This document shows, in pieces, positions 1 to 7,472 of a stretch of DNA of 12,329 nt (its first letter is position 1; the number at the start of each line of letters is the position of its first letter). Position numbers and translations under genes: made by a program. Origin of the DNA: Snodgrassella alvi_G (GTDB lineage Bacteria; Pseudomonadota; Gammaproteobacteria; Burkholderiales; Neisseriaceae). The stretch spans positions 1 to 12,329 of the forward strand of contig CAMLCH010000042.1 in NCBI GenBank assembly GCA_946478525.1, given 5' to 3'. The notes beneath the pieces were generated by a model. That model did not search any database. It was not told where the DNA came from and saw nothing but the letters and a program-made list of their open reading frames with translations.

Positions 1-105
1 AGAACATTCAAAAATTTATTATTTATTTAATATACCGATTATAAAAATTAAGAATTTTTATTAAATAAAAACTTTCTAATATTTTTAGATTTTATTGTTA
101 CAAAT

Positions 106-138
106 AAAACCCTTAAAATTGAAAACTTTAAGGGTTTT
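106..138 (-). terminator. Rho-independent terminator downstream of msbA
   Basis: A perfect 12-bp inverted repeat (AAAACCCTTAAA at 106-117, TTTAAGGGTTTT at 127-138) encloses a 9-base loop. On the minus strand the stem runs into a T-rich tail. It lies 25 bases past the msbA stop codon, so it should end that transcript. The stem is flanked by A/T on both sides, so it could also work for plus-strand transcripts. Confidence 0.85.
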
Positions 139-162
139 AACTATTATAATCAGTTGCAGAAT

Positions 163-1911
163 TTACTTATTGTATTGCATATTATAAAGTTTAGCATAGC
201 GTCCATTAAGCTGTAATAAACAATTATGTGTCCCTTGTTCAATGATTTTTCCTTCATGCATTACAATTATATTATCTGCTTTTTCAATAGTTGATAAGCG
301 ATGTGCAATTACTATTGTAGTACGATTTTTCATTAATAAATCTAATGCAGACTGAACAAGACGTTCAGATTCACTATCAAGAGCACTGGTAGCTTCATCC
401 AATATCAAAATAGGAGCATCTTTTAGTAATGCTCGTGCTATTGCTATCCTTTGTCTTTGTCCGCCAGACAATTTCATCCCCATATCACCAACAAAAGTTT
501 GTAAACCATCAGATAATTTTTCAATAAAATTCCAAGCATTTGCAGCTTTCGCTGCTGCTATAATTTGCTCATTGGTTGCTGTTGGATAGCCATACTTTAT
601 ATTATTAGCAATGGTGTCATTAAATAAAACTACATCCTGACTTACCAAGGCCATTTTACTTCGTAATGAATTTAACTCATATTCATTAATATCAATATCA
701 TCAATAGTTAATTTACCACTAGTTAATTCAAAAAATCTAGGAATTAAATTTGCTGTCGAAGTCTTACCACACCCTGATTCCCCAACTAATGCTATAACTG
801 TCCCTTTTTTTATTTTCAAATTTAGGTTATTTAAAGCATTTTTTTCTGCTCCTTTATATCTTAATACTACATTTTTGAATTCAATATCTCCAGGATCTGC
901 TGATAAAATTTTAGTACCACAATTTTCTTCTTCCTTCAATTTTAAAAACGTAAAAACATTAGTAGCTGCGATAATGCCACCTTGTAGAACCGAATTAACA
1001 TTAGTTATACGTTTTAAAGGATCAAACATCATTAACATTGCAGTCAAAAAGGACATAAAATCACCAGCTGTAAAACCAGCATGAGCAGCACGTTGAGCAG
1101 CTACATATAAAATAATAGAAAGAGAAGTAGCTATAAGTAATTGTGTCGAAGCACTGGCTAATGATGTATACGACTGGCGTCGCACTGCTATAGAACGTAA
1201 TTCATTATTTACTTTTTCAAAACGTTCTGCTTCATATTTTTGACCACCATATACTCGTATAACCCGCGCACCGTCTACAGCTTCAGTGAGAATTTGTAAT
1301 ACTTCGCCCATTCCACTTTGTGCTTTCGAAGCCAATCTTCTAATGCGACTATTAATATTCCTTACCAATAATGCAATTAACGGAATAGTAGCAAACGTTA
1401 TCAATGTTAACTGCCAATCAAGCCAAAATAACCAGCACAATAACCCTAGAACTGTTACTCCATCTTTCGCTATAATCGTAATTACATCAAATCCAGCTCC
1501 GGTAATACTTCTTGCATCATTGGTTATACGGGATACCGTATGTCCACGACTATTCTCACTATAATAACTGACAGGCAACATCATCATTTTCGCAAACAAA
1601 TCTCGTTGAATATGCTGCACCATAATATTAGAAATATAAGCACTGGTATACTCATTTATATAATTTGCAATCCCTCGCAAAATAAATAAACCAATGATTT
1701 CCAGTGGCACCCATTTCATTGCATCAATATTTTTATCAACAAATCCATTATCTATAATAGGTTTTAATAAGGCAGCAAACCACGGCCCTGCAACCCCAAC
1801 AGCAATCATGGCGAGAACAGAAATGAAAAAATACCCAAGTAATTTATTCATATAGGGATATAAATTACTGTATAACTCTTTCAGAGAATAGAAATCACTG
1901 TGCTTTTTCAT
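163..1911 (-). CDS. msbA: Lipid A export ABC transporter, permease/ATP-binding protein MsbA
   Basis: This is an inner-membrane ABC half-transporter that, as a homodimer, flips core-lipid A across the membrane. The N-terminal half holds the transmembrane domain (about residues 25-315, several hydrophobic helices). The C-terminal half is the nucleotide-binding domain, with Walker A GESGCGKT (about 377-384), Q-loop SQDV (Q425), signature LSGGQ (481-485), Walker B ILILDE (501-506) and H-loop AHR (H537). All catalytic residues are present. I chose the ATG at 1911 over a TTG three codons upstream (1920). It gives 582 residues, the length of the E. coli protein, although neither start has a clear Shine-Dalgarno. 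The motifs LKRITNVN and LLMKNRTTIVIAHRLST read as betaproteobacterial to me. No lpxK follows and a terminator closes the gene, so it looks monocistronic. A less specific multidrug exporter of the same family is possible but less likely. Confidence 0.9.
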   Translation of the reverse strand: MKKHSDFYSLKELYSNLYPYMNKLLGYFFISVLAMIAVGVAGPWFAALLKPIIDNGFVDKNIDAMKWVPLEIIGLFILRGIANYINEYTSAYISNIMVQHIQRDLFAKMMMLPVSYYSENSRGHTVSRITNDARSITGAGFDVITIIAKDGVTVLGLLCWLFWLDWQLTLITFATIPLIALLVRNINSRIRRLASKAQSGMGEVLQILTEAVDGARVIRVYGGQKYEAERFEKVNNELRSIAVRRQSYTSLASASTQLLIATSLSIILYVAAQRAAHAGFTAGDFMSFLTAMLMMFDPLKRITNVNSVLQGGIIAATNVFTFLKLKEEENCGTKILSADPGDIEFKNVVLRYKGAEKNALNNLNLKIKKGTVIALVGESGCGKTSTANLIPRFFELTSGKLTIDDIDINEYELNSLRSKMALVSQDVVLFNDTIANNIKYGYPTATNEQIIAAAKAANAWNFIEKLSDGLQTFVGDMGMKLSGGQRQRIAIARALLKDAPILILDEATSALDSESERLVQSALDLLMKNRTTIVIAHRLSTIEKADNIIVMHEGKIIEQGTHNCLLQLNGRYAKLYNMQYNK

Positions 1912-1945
1912 CAAACTCAATCAAATTTAGATTTATACTTCTCAT

Positions 1946-1988
1946 ATTATAATTTATATTCTATTGTAGAATACATAGAAACTATGTA
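1946..1988 (-). promoter_or_regulatory. Possible msbA promoter region with a small palindrome
   Basis: On the minus strand a perfect -10 hexamer TATAAT (1946-1951) lies about 35 bases upstream of the msbA ATG, but I see no good -35 at standard spacing. A 7-bp palindrome, TACATAG-AAA-CTATGTA (1972-1988), sits just upstream and could be an operator or chance in AT-rich DNA. The assignment is weak. Confidence 0.25.
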
Positions 1989-2150
1989 ATTACCGACTAA
2001 ATACGCATAGTTAGTCAAATTGTTTATAAAATTATATTACGAACTTACACAAATATAATTCAATAGTTTATAGAACTATTGTAACTATCCCCTAAAATAG
2101 TACAGCAGGAAAGTAGAAAATTTCTTTGATATTTTAAGGCTAATTTCAAT

Positions 2151-2189
2151 ATGAAAAAATTTTCAGTGCATCAAATTGAATCTATTTAA
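2151..2189 (+). pseudogene. IS3-family orfA, N-terminal stub (copy A)
   Basis: The frame reads MKKFSVHQIESI and then stops. It matches the first residues of the better-preserved orfA in copy C (MKKSSEHQIVFI). The helix-turn-helix that would follow is deleted, and the sequence passes within about 20 bases into orfB. It is non-functional. Confidence 0.7.
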
Positions 2190-2209
2190 AAATTGCGAAT
2201 TTAAGTTGC

Positions 2210-2789
2210 TATACTTACTACTATCAACCTACATCGGCAGATGACTCTATGATGATTTCGTTACACCAGTTAATAACAGACAGGCATTTACATTGGGGAT
2301 TTCCTAAATGTTTTCGTCGAATCAGGAAACTGGAATATAAGTGGAATCATAAATGATTGAGTTTATTGTTAATTAAAACTCAATATTCTCTCTAAACGAA
2401 ATAAACGATTACCCCAGCGTTTTCCAGAACTATCAACAGTACCAAGTCGTCTGGCAGAATGTTGGTTAATGGATTTTATGAATGGCAGTTCTAAAAAACA
2501 TCGTCGATTTAGAACCTTTAGTGTTATTGATGATTTTAATCGTGAGGCATTAGGCATTGATATAGCGATCAGTTTATCGGCAGGTAGAATTACCCGTTAT
2601 TTAAACAGACTAGCTTAATATAACGGTTATCCACTAAAAAAATGAGTTAATAATGGAGCGAAATTTACCTCCAGTAGATTCACAAGCTGAGCAAAATCAC
2701 ATGAGGTAAGCATAGATTACATTAAACCTAGCTGTTCTTATCAAAACGGCTATAATAGAACGACAGTTGAATATAGAAACATGAAATAA
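2210..2789 (+). pseudogene. IS3-family transposase orfB remnant (copy A)
   Basis: OrfB of IS3 elements is the DDE integrase-like transposase domain. The remnant starts with YTYYYQP and carries LHWGFPKCFRRIR, then a TGA stop (2354-2356). After a +1 frame change it continues from 2397 with RLPQRFPELS, the first-Asp block CWLMDFM, and FSVIDDFNREALGIDI, ending in TAA (2616-2618). The same frame goes on as YNGYPLKK, stop, VNNGAKFTSS, where the usual VDNGPEF block has lost its catalytic Asp (D to N). It then jumps from SYQNGY straight to TVEYRNMK, removing the C-terminal third. There are several stops, one frameshift and a lost active-site residue, so it is clearly dead. Confidence 0.85.
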
Positions 2790-3023
2790 ATAGCATAATT
2801 TTCTACTTAATTTATGTACTAACATTGGGATATTTCATAATTTTTTCAACTTTCATACACTGTATGACAAAAATATGCTTATTTAATATTTGCTTTTTTT
2901 TACTTGATTTGTATAAATTTTTATATTTTTGTTCATTATATTTAACTCAAAAGTTTTAGAATTTAGTATTAATAATCAAGTTTAACTGTTACAAAACACT
3001 TTGGTTTTCTACATATAAGCTTT

Positions 3024-3064
3024 AAGGTGAATAAAAAATGAAAGTAATTAAGCTAAAAAAATAA
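3024..3064 (+). other. Eight-residue ORF with a strong ribosome-binding site
   Basis: An AAGGTGA Shine-Dalgarno (3024-3030) lies 7 bases before an ATG (3038) that opens MKVIKLKK followed by TAA (3062-3064). This is a better ribosome-binding site than any near the rfbB start. It could be a leader peptide, with the hairpin just downstream acting as an attenuator, or the surviving start of a gene removed by deletion. Half of its residues are lysine. No function can be assigned. Confidence 0.4.
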
Positions 3065-3093
3065 TTAATCACATTAATAATTCAAAACTCTAT

Positions 3094-3121
3094 TTATGGT
3101 TTACTAATTACTAAACCATAA
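3094..3121 (+). terminator. Hairpin, terminator or attenuator-like, upstream of rfbB
   Basis: A perfect 10-bp stem, TTATGGTTTA (3094-3103) with TAAACCATAA (3112-3121), encloses an 8-base loop and is followed by TTTACTTT. The stem is AT-rich and only moderately stable. It sits 30 bases after the short ORF ending at 3064 and 98 bases before the rfbB ATG, so it could end upstream transcription or attenuate it. Confidence 0.45.
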
Positions 3122-3156
3122 TTTACTTTGCTATATTATTTTAAATTTTTTTTAAT

Positions 3157-3185
3157 TTGATTAAAAATATAGCAATATATATTAA
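3157..3185 (+). promoter_or_regulatory. Weak candidate promoter for rfbB
   Basis: TTGATT (3157-3162) and TATTAA (3180-3185) are separated by 17 bases, each matching four of six consensus positions. The -10 lies 35 bases before the rfbB ATG and downstream of the 3094-3121 hairpin. In DNA this AT-rich such matches are common, so this is only a candidate. Confidence 0.25.
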
Positions 3186-3219
3186 TATTTTAATTTTAAA
3201 GTTTAGATCTAATTTACAT

Positions 3220-4251
3220 ATGAATATTTTAGTTACCGGCGGTGCAGGATTTATTGGTTCTGCTTTCATTAGGTTTATTATTCAATATACGCAACATCAG
3301 GTTTTTAATCTCGACAAATTAACATATGCAGGCAGTTTAGAATCTTTATATTTAGTAGAAAAAGATCCAAGATATCATTTTTCCCCAATAGATATTACTG
3401 ACTATCAAGCAGTAAAACAAATTTTTTTTAATTTCCGGCCAGATGCTATAATAAATTTTGCTGCTGAAACTCATGTAGATAAATCAATTACTTGTGCATC
3501 AAACTTTATTCAAACTAATATTATTGGCACATACCAATTGTTAGAAATATCTCGTTTATATTGGCAAAATTTACCAGATAATAAGCAATCTCAATTCCGA
3601 TTCCATCACATATCGACAGATGAAGTATTTGGTGATCTTGGATATAGTGATTTATTCTTCACAGAAAAATCTACTTATGCGCCAAGTTCACCATACTCTG
3701 CCAGTAAAGCAAGTGCTGATCATTTAGTTCGATCGTGGCTTCGAACATATGGCTTACCTACAATTATTACCTATTGTTCAAACAATTATGGTCCCTATCA
3801 ATTTCCTGAAAAGCTTATTCCTCTTACAATTTTAAATGCCTTAAATGAGAGACCAATACCAGTATATGGTAATGGAGATCAAATTCGAGATTGGATTTAT
3901 GTCGAAGATCACGTTCGTGCTTTATATTTAGTTTTAACACAAGGAAAAATCGGAGAAAGTTATAATATAGGAGCACATAATGAACAACGTAATATAGATA
4001 TTATTCATAAAATTTGTACTATTATGGAAGAATTGGTTCCATGCAAGCTTAAGAGTATATCTCAATATAAGGAATTAATTACTTATGTTCAGGATCGACC
4101 AGGCCATGATGTACGCTATGCAATTGATGCAAACAAAATTAAAAATACATTAAAATGGACTGCCCATGAAAGTTTTGAATCGGGACTAACTAAAACTGTA
4201 AAATGGTATATAGAAAACACTTTATGGGTTCAGAAGATTCAGGCAAATTAA
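3220..4251 (+). CDS. rfbB: dTDP-glucose 4,6-dehydratase
   Basis: This cytoplasmic NAD+-dependent enzyme converts dTDP-D-glucose to dTDP-4-keto-6-deoxyglucose, the second step toward dTDP-L-rhamnose and other deoxysugars. The 343-residue frame is a complete extended SDR protein. It has the Rossmann GGAGFIGS motif (7-14), FAAETHVDKSI (80-90), the TDE catalytic triplet in HHISTDEVFGDL (T133-D134-E135), the YSASK catalytic Tyr/Lys (Y159, K163), and NNYGPYQFPEKLIP and RDWIYVEDH further on. I start at the ATG at 3220 because it places MNILVTGG at the N-terminus as in the family. A TTG-initiated form from 3157 would add 21 hydrophobic, non-conserved residues. No good Shine-Dalgarno is visible. No rfbA, rfbC or rfbD is nearby; the gene stands alone between IS3 remnants. 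RffG, the enterobacterial common antigen version, has the same activity. Confidence 0.93.
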   Translation: MNILVTGGAGFIGSAFIRFIIQYTQHQVFNLDKLTYAGSLESLYLVEKDPRYHFSPIDITDYQAVKQIFFNFRPDAIINFAAETHVDKSITCASNFIQTNIIGTYQLLEISRLYWQNLPDNKQSQFRFHHISTDEVFGDLGYSDLFFTEKSTYAPSSPYSASKASADHLVRSWLRTYGLPTIITYCSNNYGPYQFPEKLIPLTILNALNERPIPVYGNGDQIRDWIYVEDHVRALYLVLTQGKIGESYNIGAHNEQRNIDIIHKICTIMEELVPCKLKSISQYKELITYVQDRPGHDVRYAIDANKIKNTLKWTAHESFESGLTKTVKWYIENTLWVQKIQAN

Positions 4252-4266
4252 TAATAACCTATAATT

Positions 4267-4369
4267 TATAAATATCCCGTTGTCAGCACACAAACTAAGT
4301 AGAAAATTATACTATGTATTCATGTTTCTATATTCAATTGGTGTCATATTATTTAATGCTTCATGTTAT
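4267..4369 (-). mobile_element. IS3-family right-end fragment, copy B, inverted
   Basis: Read on the minus strand, this repeats the right end of copy A: GAATATAGAAACATGAA, then the TTTTCTACTTA block, then GGGATATTT. Its outer end, near 4267, carries TATCCC as in the left inverted repeat. Only the last ~100 bp of the element survive. It is cut off exactly where copy C begins at 4370. Its orientation is opposite to copy A, so both right ends face rfbB. Confidence 0.7.
4312..4365 (-). pseudogene. IS3-family transposase orfB, last 17 residues (copy B)
   Basis: The minus strand reads HEALNNMTPIEYRNMNT and a TAG stop. This is the typical C-terminus of IS3 OrfB proteins (PHEALN...TPxEYR). It matches the EYRNMK tail of copy A. 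Nothing of the catalytic core remains. Confidence 0.75.
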
Positions 4370-4441
4370 TGTAACTATCCCCTAAAATAGTTCAGCAAAA
4401 ATTAGAAAATTCTCTATGATACTTTTAAGGAAAATTTCAAC

Positions 4442-4569
4442 ATGAAAAAATCTTCAGAGCATCAAATTGTTTTCATTTTAAAAGAAGCATAAACTGGCAT
4501 CCCTGTCAAAGAGTTTTGCCGTAAATATGGTATAGTAGTGTCTACCTTTTATAAATAGCGGGATAAATA
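4442..4569 (+). pseudogene. IS3-family orfA, broken (copy C)
   Basis: The frame reads MKKSSEHQIVFILKEA, stop (TAA 4490-4492), TGIPVKEFCRKYGIVVSTFYK, stop (TAG 4556-4558, where Trp is usual), RDKYG. This is the N-terminal helix-turn-helix of the OrfA proteins that bind the IS3 ends. Two in-frame nonsense codons, both outside glutamine positions, and a missing 3' half make it non-functional. Confidence 0.85.
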
Positions 4570-4717
4570 TGGCATTCCTTATCAAAACGGCATATAGAAC
4601 GATTAACCAAACATATCGAACTGAGATATTAAATTTATATTTATTTAAAAGTTTGAAACAAATAAGAAAATAACAGAAGAATGATTAGAAAAGTAAAATA
4701 CAGAAAAACTGCATAAA
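4570..4717 (+). pseudogene. IS3-family orfB fragment, late core (copy C)
   Basis: Directly after the orfA stub come pieces of the OrfB C-terminal half: YQNG, IER, QTYRTEILNLYLFKSLKQIRK, then ITEE, stop, LEK, stop, NTEKLHK. At least two small frameshifts are needed to join them. This corresponds to the QNxYIERFNxTYR...ITEEWLxxYN region after the second catalytic Asp. The join from orfA to late orfB removes the start of the DDE domain. Confidence 0.75.
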
Positions 4718-4969
4718 TGTAGGGGATTACCAGCTTCTAAACCTTTCTGTAAATAACCCCAAAAAGGATAAAATCTAATAAATACTGGCATTTGGTGGCG
4801 TATAAAGGTTGAAAAAATCAAATTTAGCTTTTGAACCATTTATCAAAAAACGGACATTTATTTGCATATTTTGAACAAATTTTAAAATATGTTATAACAG
4901 TATAAACTATTAATAACAATGATTTTTAGGATCATTTTGCAGCGTAATTATTAACATTACTAAGCAAAA
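4718..4969. other. No gene recognised between IS remnant C and the prophage
   Basis: This AT-rich stretch holds no credible reading frame. The longest open stretch on the minus strand (about 4645-4839) runs antisense into the copy C remnant and shows no family motif. It may be further IS or chromosomal debris. I see no direct repeats or attachment-like core here. Confidence 0.4.
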
Positions 4970-4997
4970 GACTAAACAAATAAATTTTTGTTTAGTC
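4970..4997 (-). terminator. Perfect 11-bp hairpin at the left edge of the prophage
   Basis: GACTAAACAAA (4970-4980) and TTTGTTTAGTC (4987-4997) form a perfect stem with a 6-base loop. On the minus strand the stem is followed by TTTTGC, so it suits a minus-strand terminator; on the plus strand there is no T-run. No minus-strand gene ends here now, so it may be left from a lost gene. It also lies close to where base composition changes. Confidence 0.5.
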
Positions 4998-5030
4998 CTT
5001 GTCTAATCCTAATTAGCTATATGTTAAAGC

Positions 5031-6604
5031 ATGATGCGCGTTCGCATGCGTGATCAAATGCGGAAATGGGCAAAACCATCAAGCTAGCCAATTTATCCAA
5101 ATGGGGAAAAGTGGCTGGCACAGTGGCTGTCGGTGTCTATGGTACTGCACGTACTCTAAAAGAACCCATTTAACAAAGACGAGATTTTAATTTAAATCTA
5201 GCTTATGCCACCAATACTGCCTATTCATATCGTGATGTCAAAGGGCGCATTGCGGATAAGCAGGATTTATATAACGCATTTAAGCAAACAGTATCCAGCA
5301 ATGGTGGCTCCCGTGATGAAGCATTAGAAGTACTAAACGCCAAGATCACATCGGGTGTGGTAGAAATCGACGTTGCCAAAAAGCTACTACCTGTTATTCA
5401 ACGTACATCGGCCGCCTCTGGCACCGGCAGTGGCGAGATAGCGTAGATCGCAATCAGCGCAATGCAGCAACATCAAATCAAGCCAGATTAAGTGAAGCTG
5501 GCACTAGATAAAGCGATGGCTGCAACGGCTAATGGTGGCATGAATGGATTAAAAGACTTTGATATCCTACTGCGCGCATTACAGCAATCACGTATTACTG
5601 CCGGCGGTGCTGATGAAGGTGGCAATAATTTTGTGAATCTAGCCGCTAAAATCACATCTTCCGACGCGGTCAATCGTTTTGCGCGGGCAGAATATGTGGA
5701 CAAAAATGGCAAGCGTCATCGCGGTATTAATTTGGCACAATCGCTATTAAAACACAAAGAACAAGGCGAAAACACGCTAGATGCATTCATGCATATAGTT
5801 GATGAATACATGACTAGCAATAAGCAATATCAGCAACTGCAAGCAAAAATCAATGCTGCCACCAACGATACTGAAAAAAAGCAATTATTGGAAAAACAGG
5901 TATCAATTTTAGGTGGTACAGCGGTGGGCGAATTAGTCGCAGACCGACAAGCATTAATGGCTTTACTGGCCATAAAAAATAATAAGTCTTTTGGCGATGA
6001 TGTGATGAAAGAATTACAGAATGCCAAAGGCACAATTGATACGGCGCACGCGGTAATCCAAGACACGACCTATGCCAAGCAGCAAAATTTTAACAATACC
6101 AAAGAATTTGGCGCAATGGAATCGCTGCGCGGGCTAGACGGTACATTAGGCGACGTTAATCAAAAATTGGCCGATTATGGCAATCAATACCCGACGTTAG
6201 GCAAAATGATCGGCGATACTTCGGTGGCTTTTAATGCCCTGACTACCGCTGCGATGGCAGCAGCTGGTGCTTTAGGATTATTGTCGCTTGGTTGTTTGGG
6301 TAAAGGTAAAGCCGGCTCAGGTGGCAAGATTGGCGGTAAAGGTGGCAGATTTGGTGGCCTGTTTAAGGGCAAAAATACAGAGGTAAAAGCCGGCGCCGGT
6401 CGGGTTGTCAGTGCTAATACAGGCAAGCTAGCAACCAATACCGAGAAAATAGCGCGCAACGCTGCAATTTTGGGCAATTGTACAGATTAAGTTAGCAAAG
6501 TAGTAAAAGGTGCGGGTGTCGTAGCTAAAGGTACTGGACAGGTGGCTGGTCGCTTGGGCGAACTGGTTACGACTGCAATCAAATTATTAATGACAAAAGC
6601 CTGA
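5031..6604 (+). pseudogene. Mu-like phage tail tape measure protein, broken
   Basis: Tape measure proteins set tail length and lie in the tail lumen. From the ATG at 5066 one frame stays in register for 512 codons with internal stops at 5171 (TAA), 5444 (TAG), 5489 (TAA) and 6488 (TAA), ending at TGA 6602-6604. A short frame from 5031 (RVRMRDQMRKW) probably holds the preceding tape-measure residues, out of register. Family-like blocks are NTAYSYRDVKGRIADKQDL, AKKLLPVIQRTSAASG, AIAISAM-type text around the stop at 5444, and GGADEGGNNFVNLAAKI. Residues 390-415 include a hydrophobic Ala/Leu stretch followed by a Gly/Lys-rich linker. Each internal stop falls where Gln is expected, as in IA(Q)IAIS and PD(Q)VKLALD. 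The C-terminus is missing: the sequence runs into gpV remains. The longest uninterrupted part is 5492-6490 (332 residues), which is unlikely to work alone. Confidence 0.8.
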
Positions 6605-6640
6605 ACCGTTAAGAAAAACTAGCTGCGGGTGCTCGCTTAG

Positions 6641-7063
6641 ACGGAAGCGATCATATTGCCACTTGGTGGTAACTCAACGCATGGTGTTGTCATTGCCACT
6701 GAAAATGCTAGCTATCGTGTTAAATCGCTAGCCAGTGGCGAGGTGGCCATTTATTGTCAGAGTGGCGCCTCTATTACCTTAAAAAATGGCAAAGTCATTG
6801 ATATTGAATGTGATCAACTGAATATTAATGCACCCGCCGGCGTTAATATCACTGCCCCAAATGTCCAGTGTTCAGCGCAGATGACAGCCGCTGGTCAAAT
6901 TAACGGTAATGGCGGTTTAGCTGTTCAGGGTGGCAATGGCGCCAGCTTTAGTGGCGATATAAATCAGAGCGCTGGCAGTTATCATACCAGCGGCGACGTT
7001 ATCGCGGGCGGTATTAGTCTTTCTAACCATGATCATTCTAGCGGTGTAGGTAAACCATGCTGA
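6641..7063 (+). pseudogene. Phage baseplate assembly protein V (spike), C-terminal part only
   Basis: GpV-type proteins form the trimeric central spike under the baseplate (Mu gp45, P2 gpV). The frame opens after a stop at 6638 and reads EAIILPLGG, HGVVIATENASYRVK and SGEVAIY. It then becomes a repetitive Asn/Gly/Ala-rich beta-structured region with DIECDQLNINAPAGVNI and ends SNHDHSSGVGKPC. The HDH near the tip fits the HxH iron-binding motif known at the apex of P2-type spikes. The N-terminal OB-fold half is absent. The genes normally found between tape measure and spike (DNA circularisation protein, gp44-like) are also gone, so a deletion joined the two. The only start in frame is a TTG at 6656 inside a conserved block, so I call it a pseudogene. 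Confidence 0.8.
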
Positions 7064-7109
7064 ACACAAACAGCTATAACCAGTTACTTTCCGTCTAAAA
7101 AATTTAATA

Positions 7110-7460
7110 ATGGACAGAGAAATTAATACTACCAATGGCAGTTATAGCGGTCGAACAATAGATAATCTGCAAAATGCAGTCTATCTGCGCATTATGACGC
7201 CGCGTGGTAGTTATTGGGCTGATATTAATCTAGGGTCGTTGTTGTATACGCTAGAGCGTGAAAAAGACGTGCAACGCATTAGCTTGCTGGCAAAGCAATA
7301 TGCTGAACAGGCATTACAGCCCTTATTGGATGATGGACGCGCTGCGGCTATTGAAGTGCAAACAATACAGCCACATGACGGCCATCTTTATTTATATATT
7401 AATGTAACCGAACAGGATGGCAAGAAATTCAGTTTTAAATGTCCTGTAAAAGTCATTTAA
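7110..7460 (+). CDS. Mu-like phage baseplate protein gp46
   Basis: This 116-residue protein matches the Mu gp46 family (wedge component, GPW/gp25-like role) by MDREINTTNGSYSG, NAVYLRIMTPRGSYWAD, LGSLLYTLEREKDV, AKQYAEQALQPLLDDGRA and PHDGHLYLYI. The length is normal and the frame has no stops. It follows the spike remnant by 46 bases and precedes gp47 by 12, the usual Mu order. No clear Shine-Dalgarno stands before the ATG. With most of the neighbouring tail genes broken, it is probably a relic that happens to be intact. Confidence 0.85.
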   Translation: MDREINTTNGSYSGRTIDNLQNAVYLRIMTPRGSYWADINLGSLLYTLEREKDVQRISLLAKQYAEQALQPLLDDGRAAAIEVQTIQPHDGHLYLYINVTEQDGKKFSFKCPVKVI

Positions 7461-7472
7461 AAGGGCTTTAAT

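Larger units (their letters stand above)
2080..2838 (+). mobile_element. Decayed IS3-family insertion sequence, copy A
   Basis: The left end begins TGTAACTATCCCC at 2080; the same sequence opens copy C at 4370. The right end is near 2838, judged from the terminal GGGATA (inverted TATCCC) and from similarity to the end of copy B. The interior keeps the start of orfA and most of orfB in pieces. At about 760 bp it is well short of the 1.2-1.3 kb usual for IS3 elements, so parts of both reading frames have been deleted. I see no target duplication at the two ends. It lies between msbA and rfbB and points toward rfbB. Confidence 0.8.
4370..4717 (+). mobile_element. IS3-family remnant with a large internal deletion, copy C
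   Basis: It opens with the same TGTAACTATCCCC end as copy A and keeps the untranslated leader, orfA to about residue 42, and a late segment of orfB. The 3' limit (about 4717) is where recognisable OrfB coding ends (LHK); no right inverted repeat is visible after it. It starts inside the truncated copy B, as if inserted there, head to head. I could not find the other half of copy B downstream. Confidence 0.7.

Noticed and set aside
875..1564. Plus-strand frames inside msbA
   Set aside because: They are antisense to conserved MsbA coding and have no independent support.
2369..2557. Minus-strand frame of 62 codons in IS copy A
   Set aside because: The plus strand here carries clear OrfB residues (FSVIDDFNREALGI), so the frame is a shadow.
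3157..3219. TTG start giving rfbB a 21-residue hydrophobic N-terminal extension
   Set aside because: The family begins with MNILVTGGAGFIG at the ATG at 3220. The extension is unconserved low-complexity sequence from AT-rich DNA.
4645..4839. Minus-strand frame of 64 codons beside IS copy C
   Set aside because: It overlaps OrfB remains antisense, shows no family motif and has no ribosome-binding site. Kept only as a note in the no-gene stretch.
5488..6477. Several minus-strand open frames of 60-100 codons across the tape measure gene
   Set aside because: They mirror the Gly/Ala-rich plus-strand coding and show no motif or ribosome-binding site of their own.
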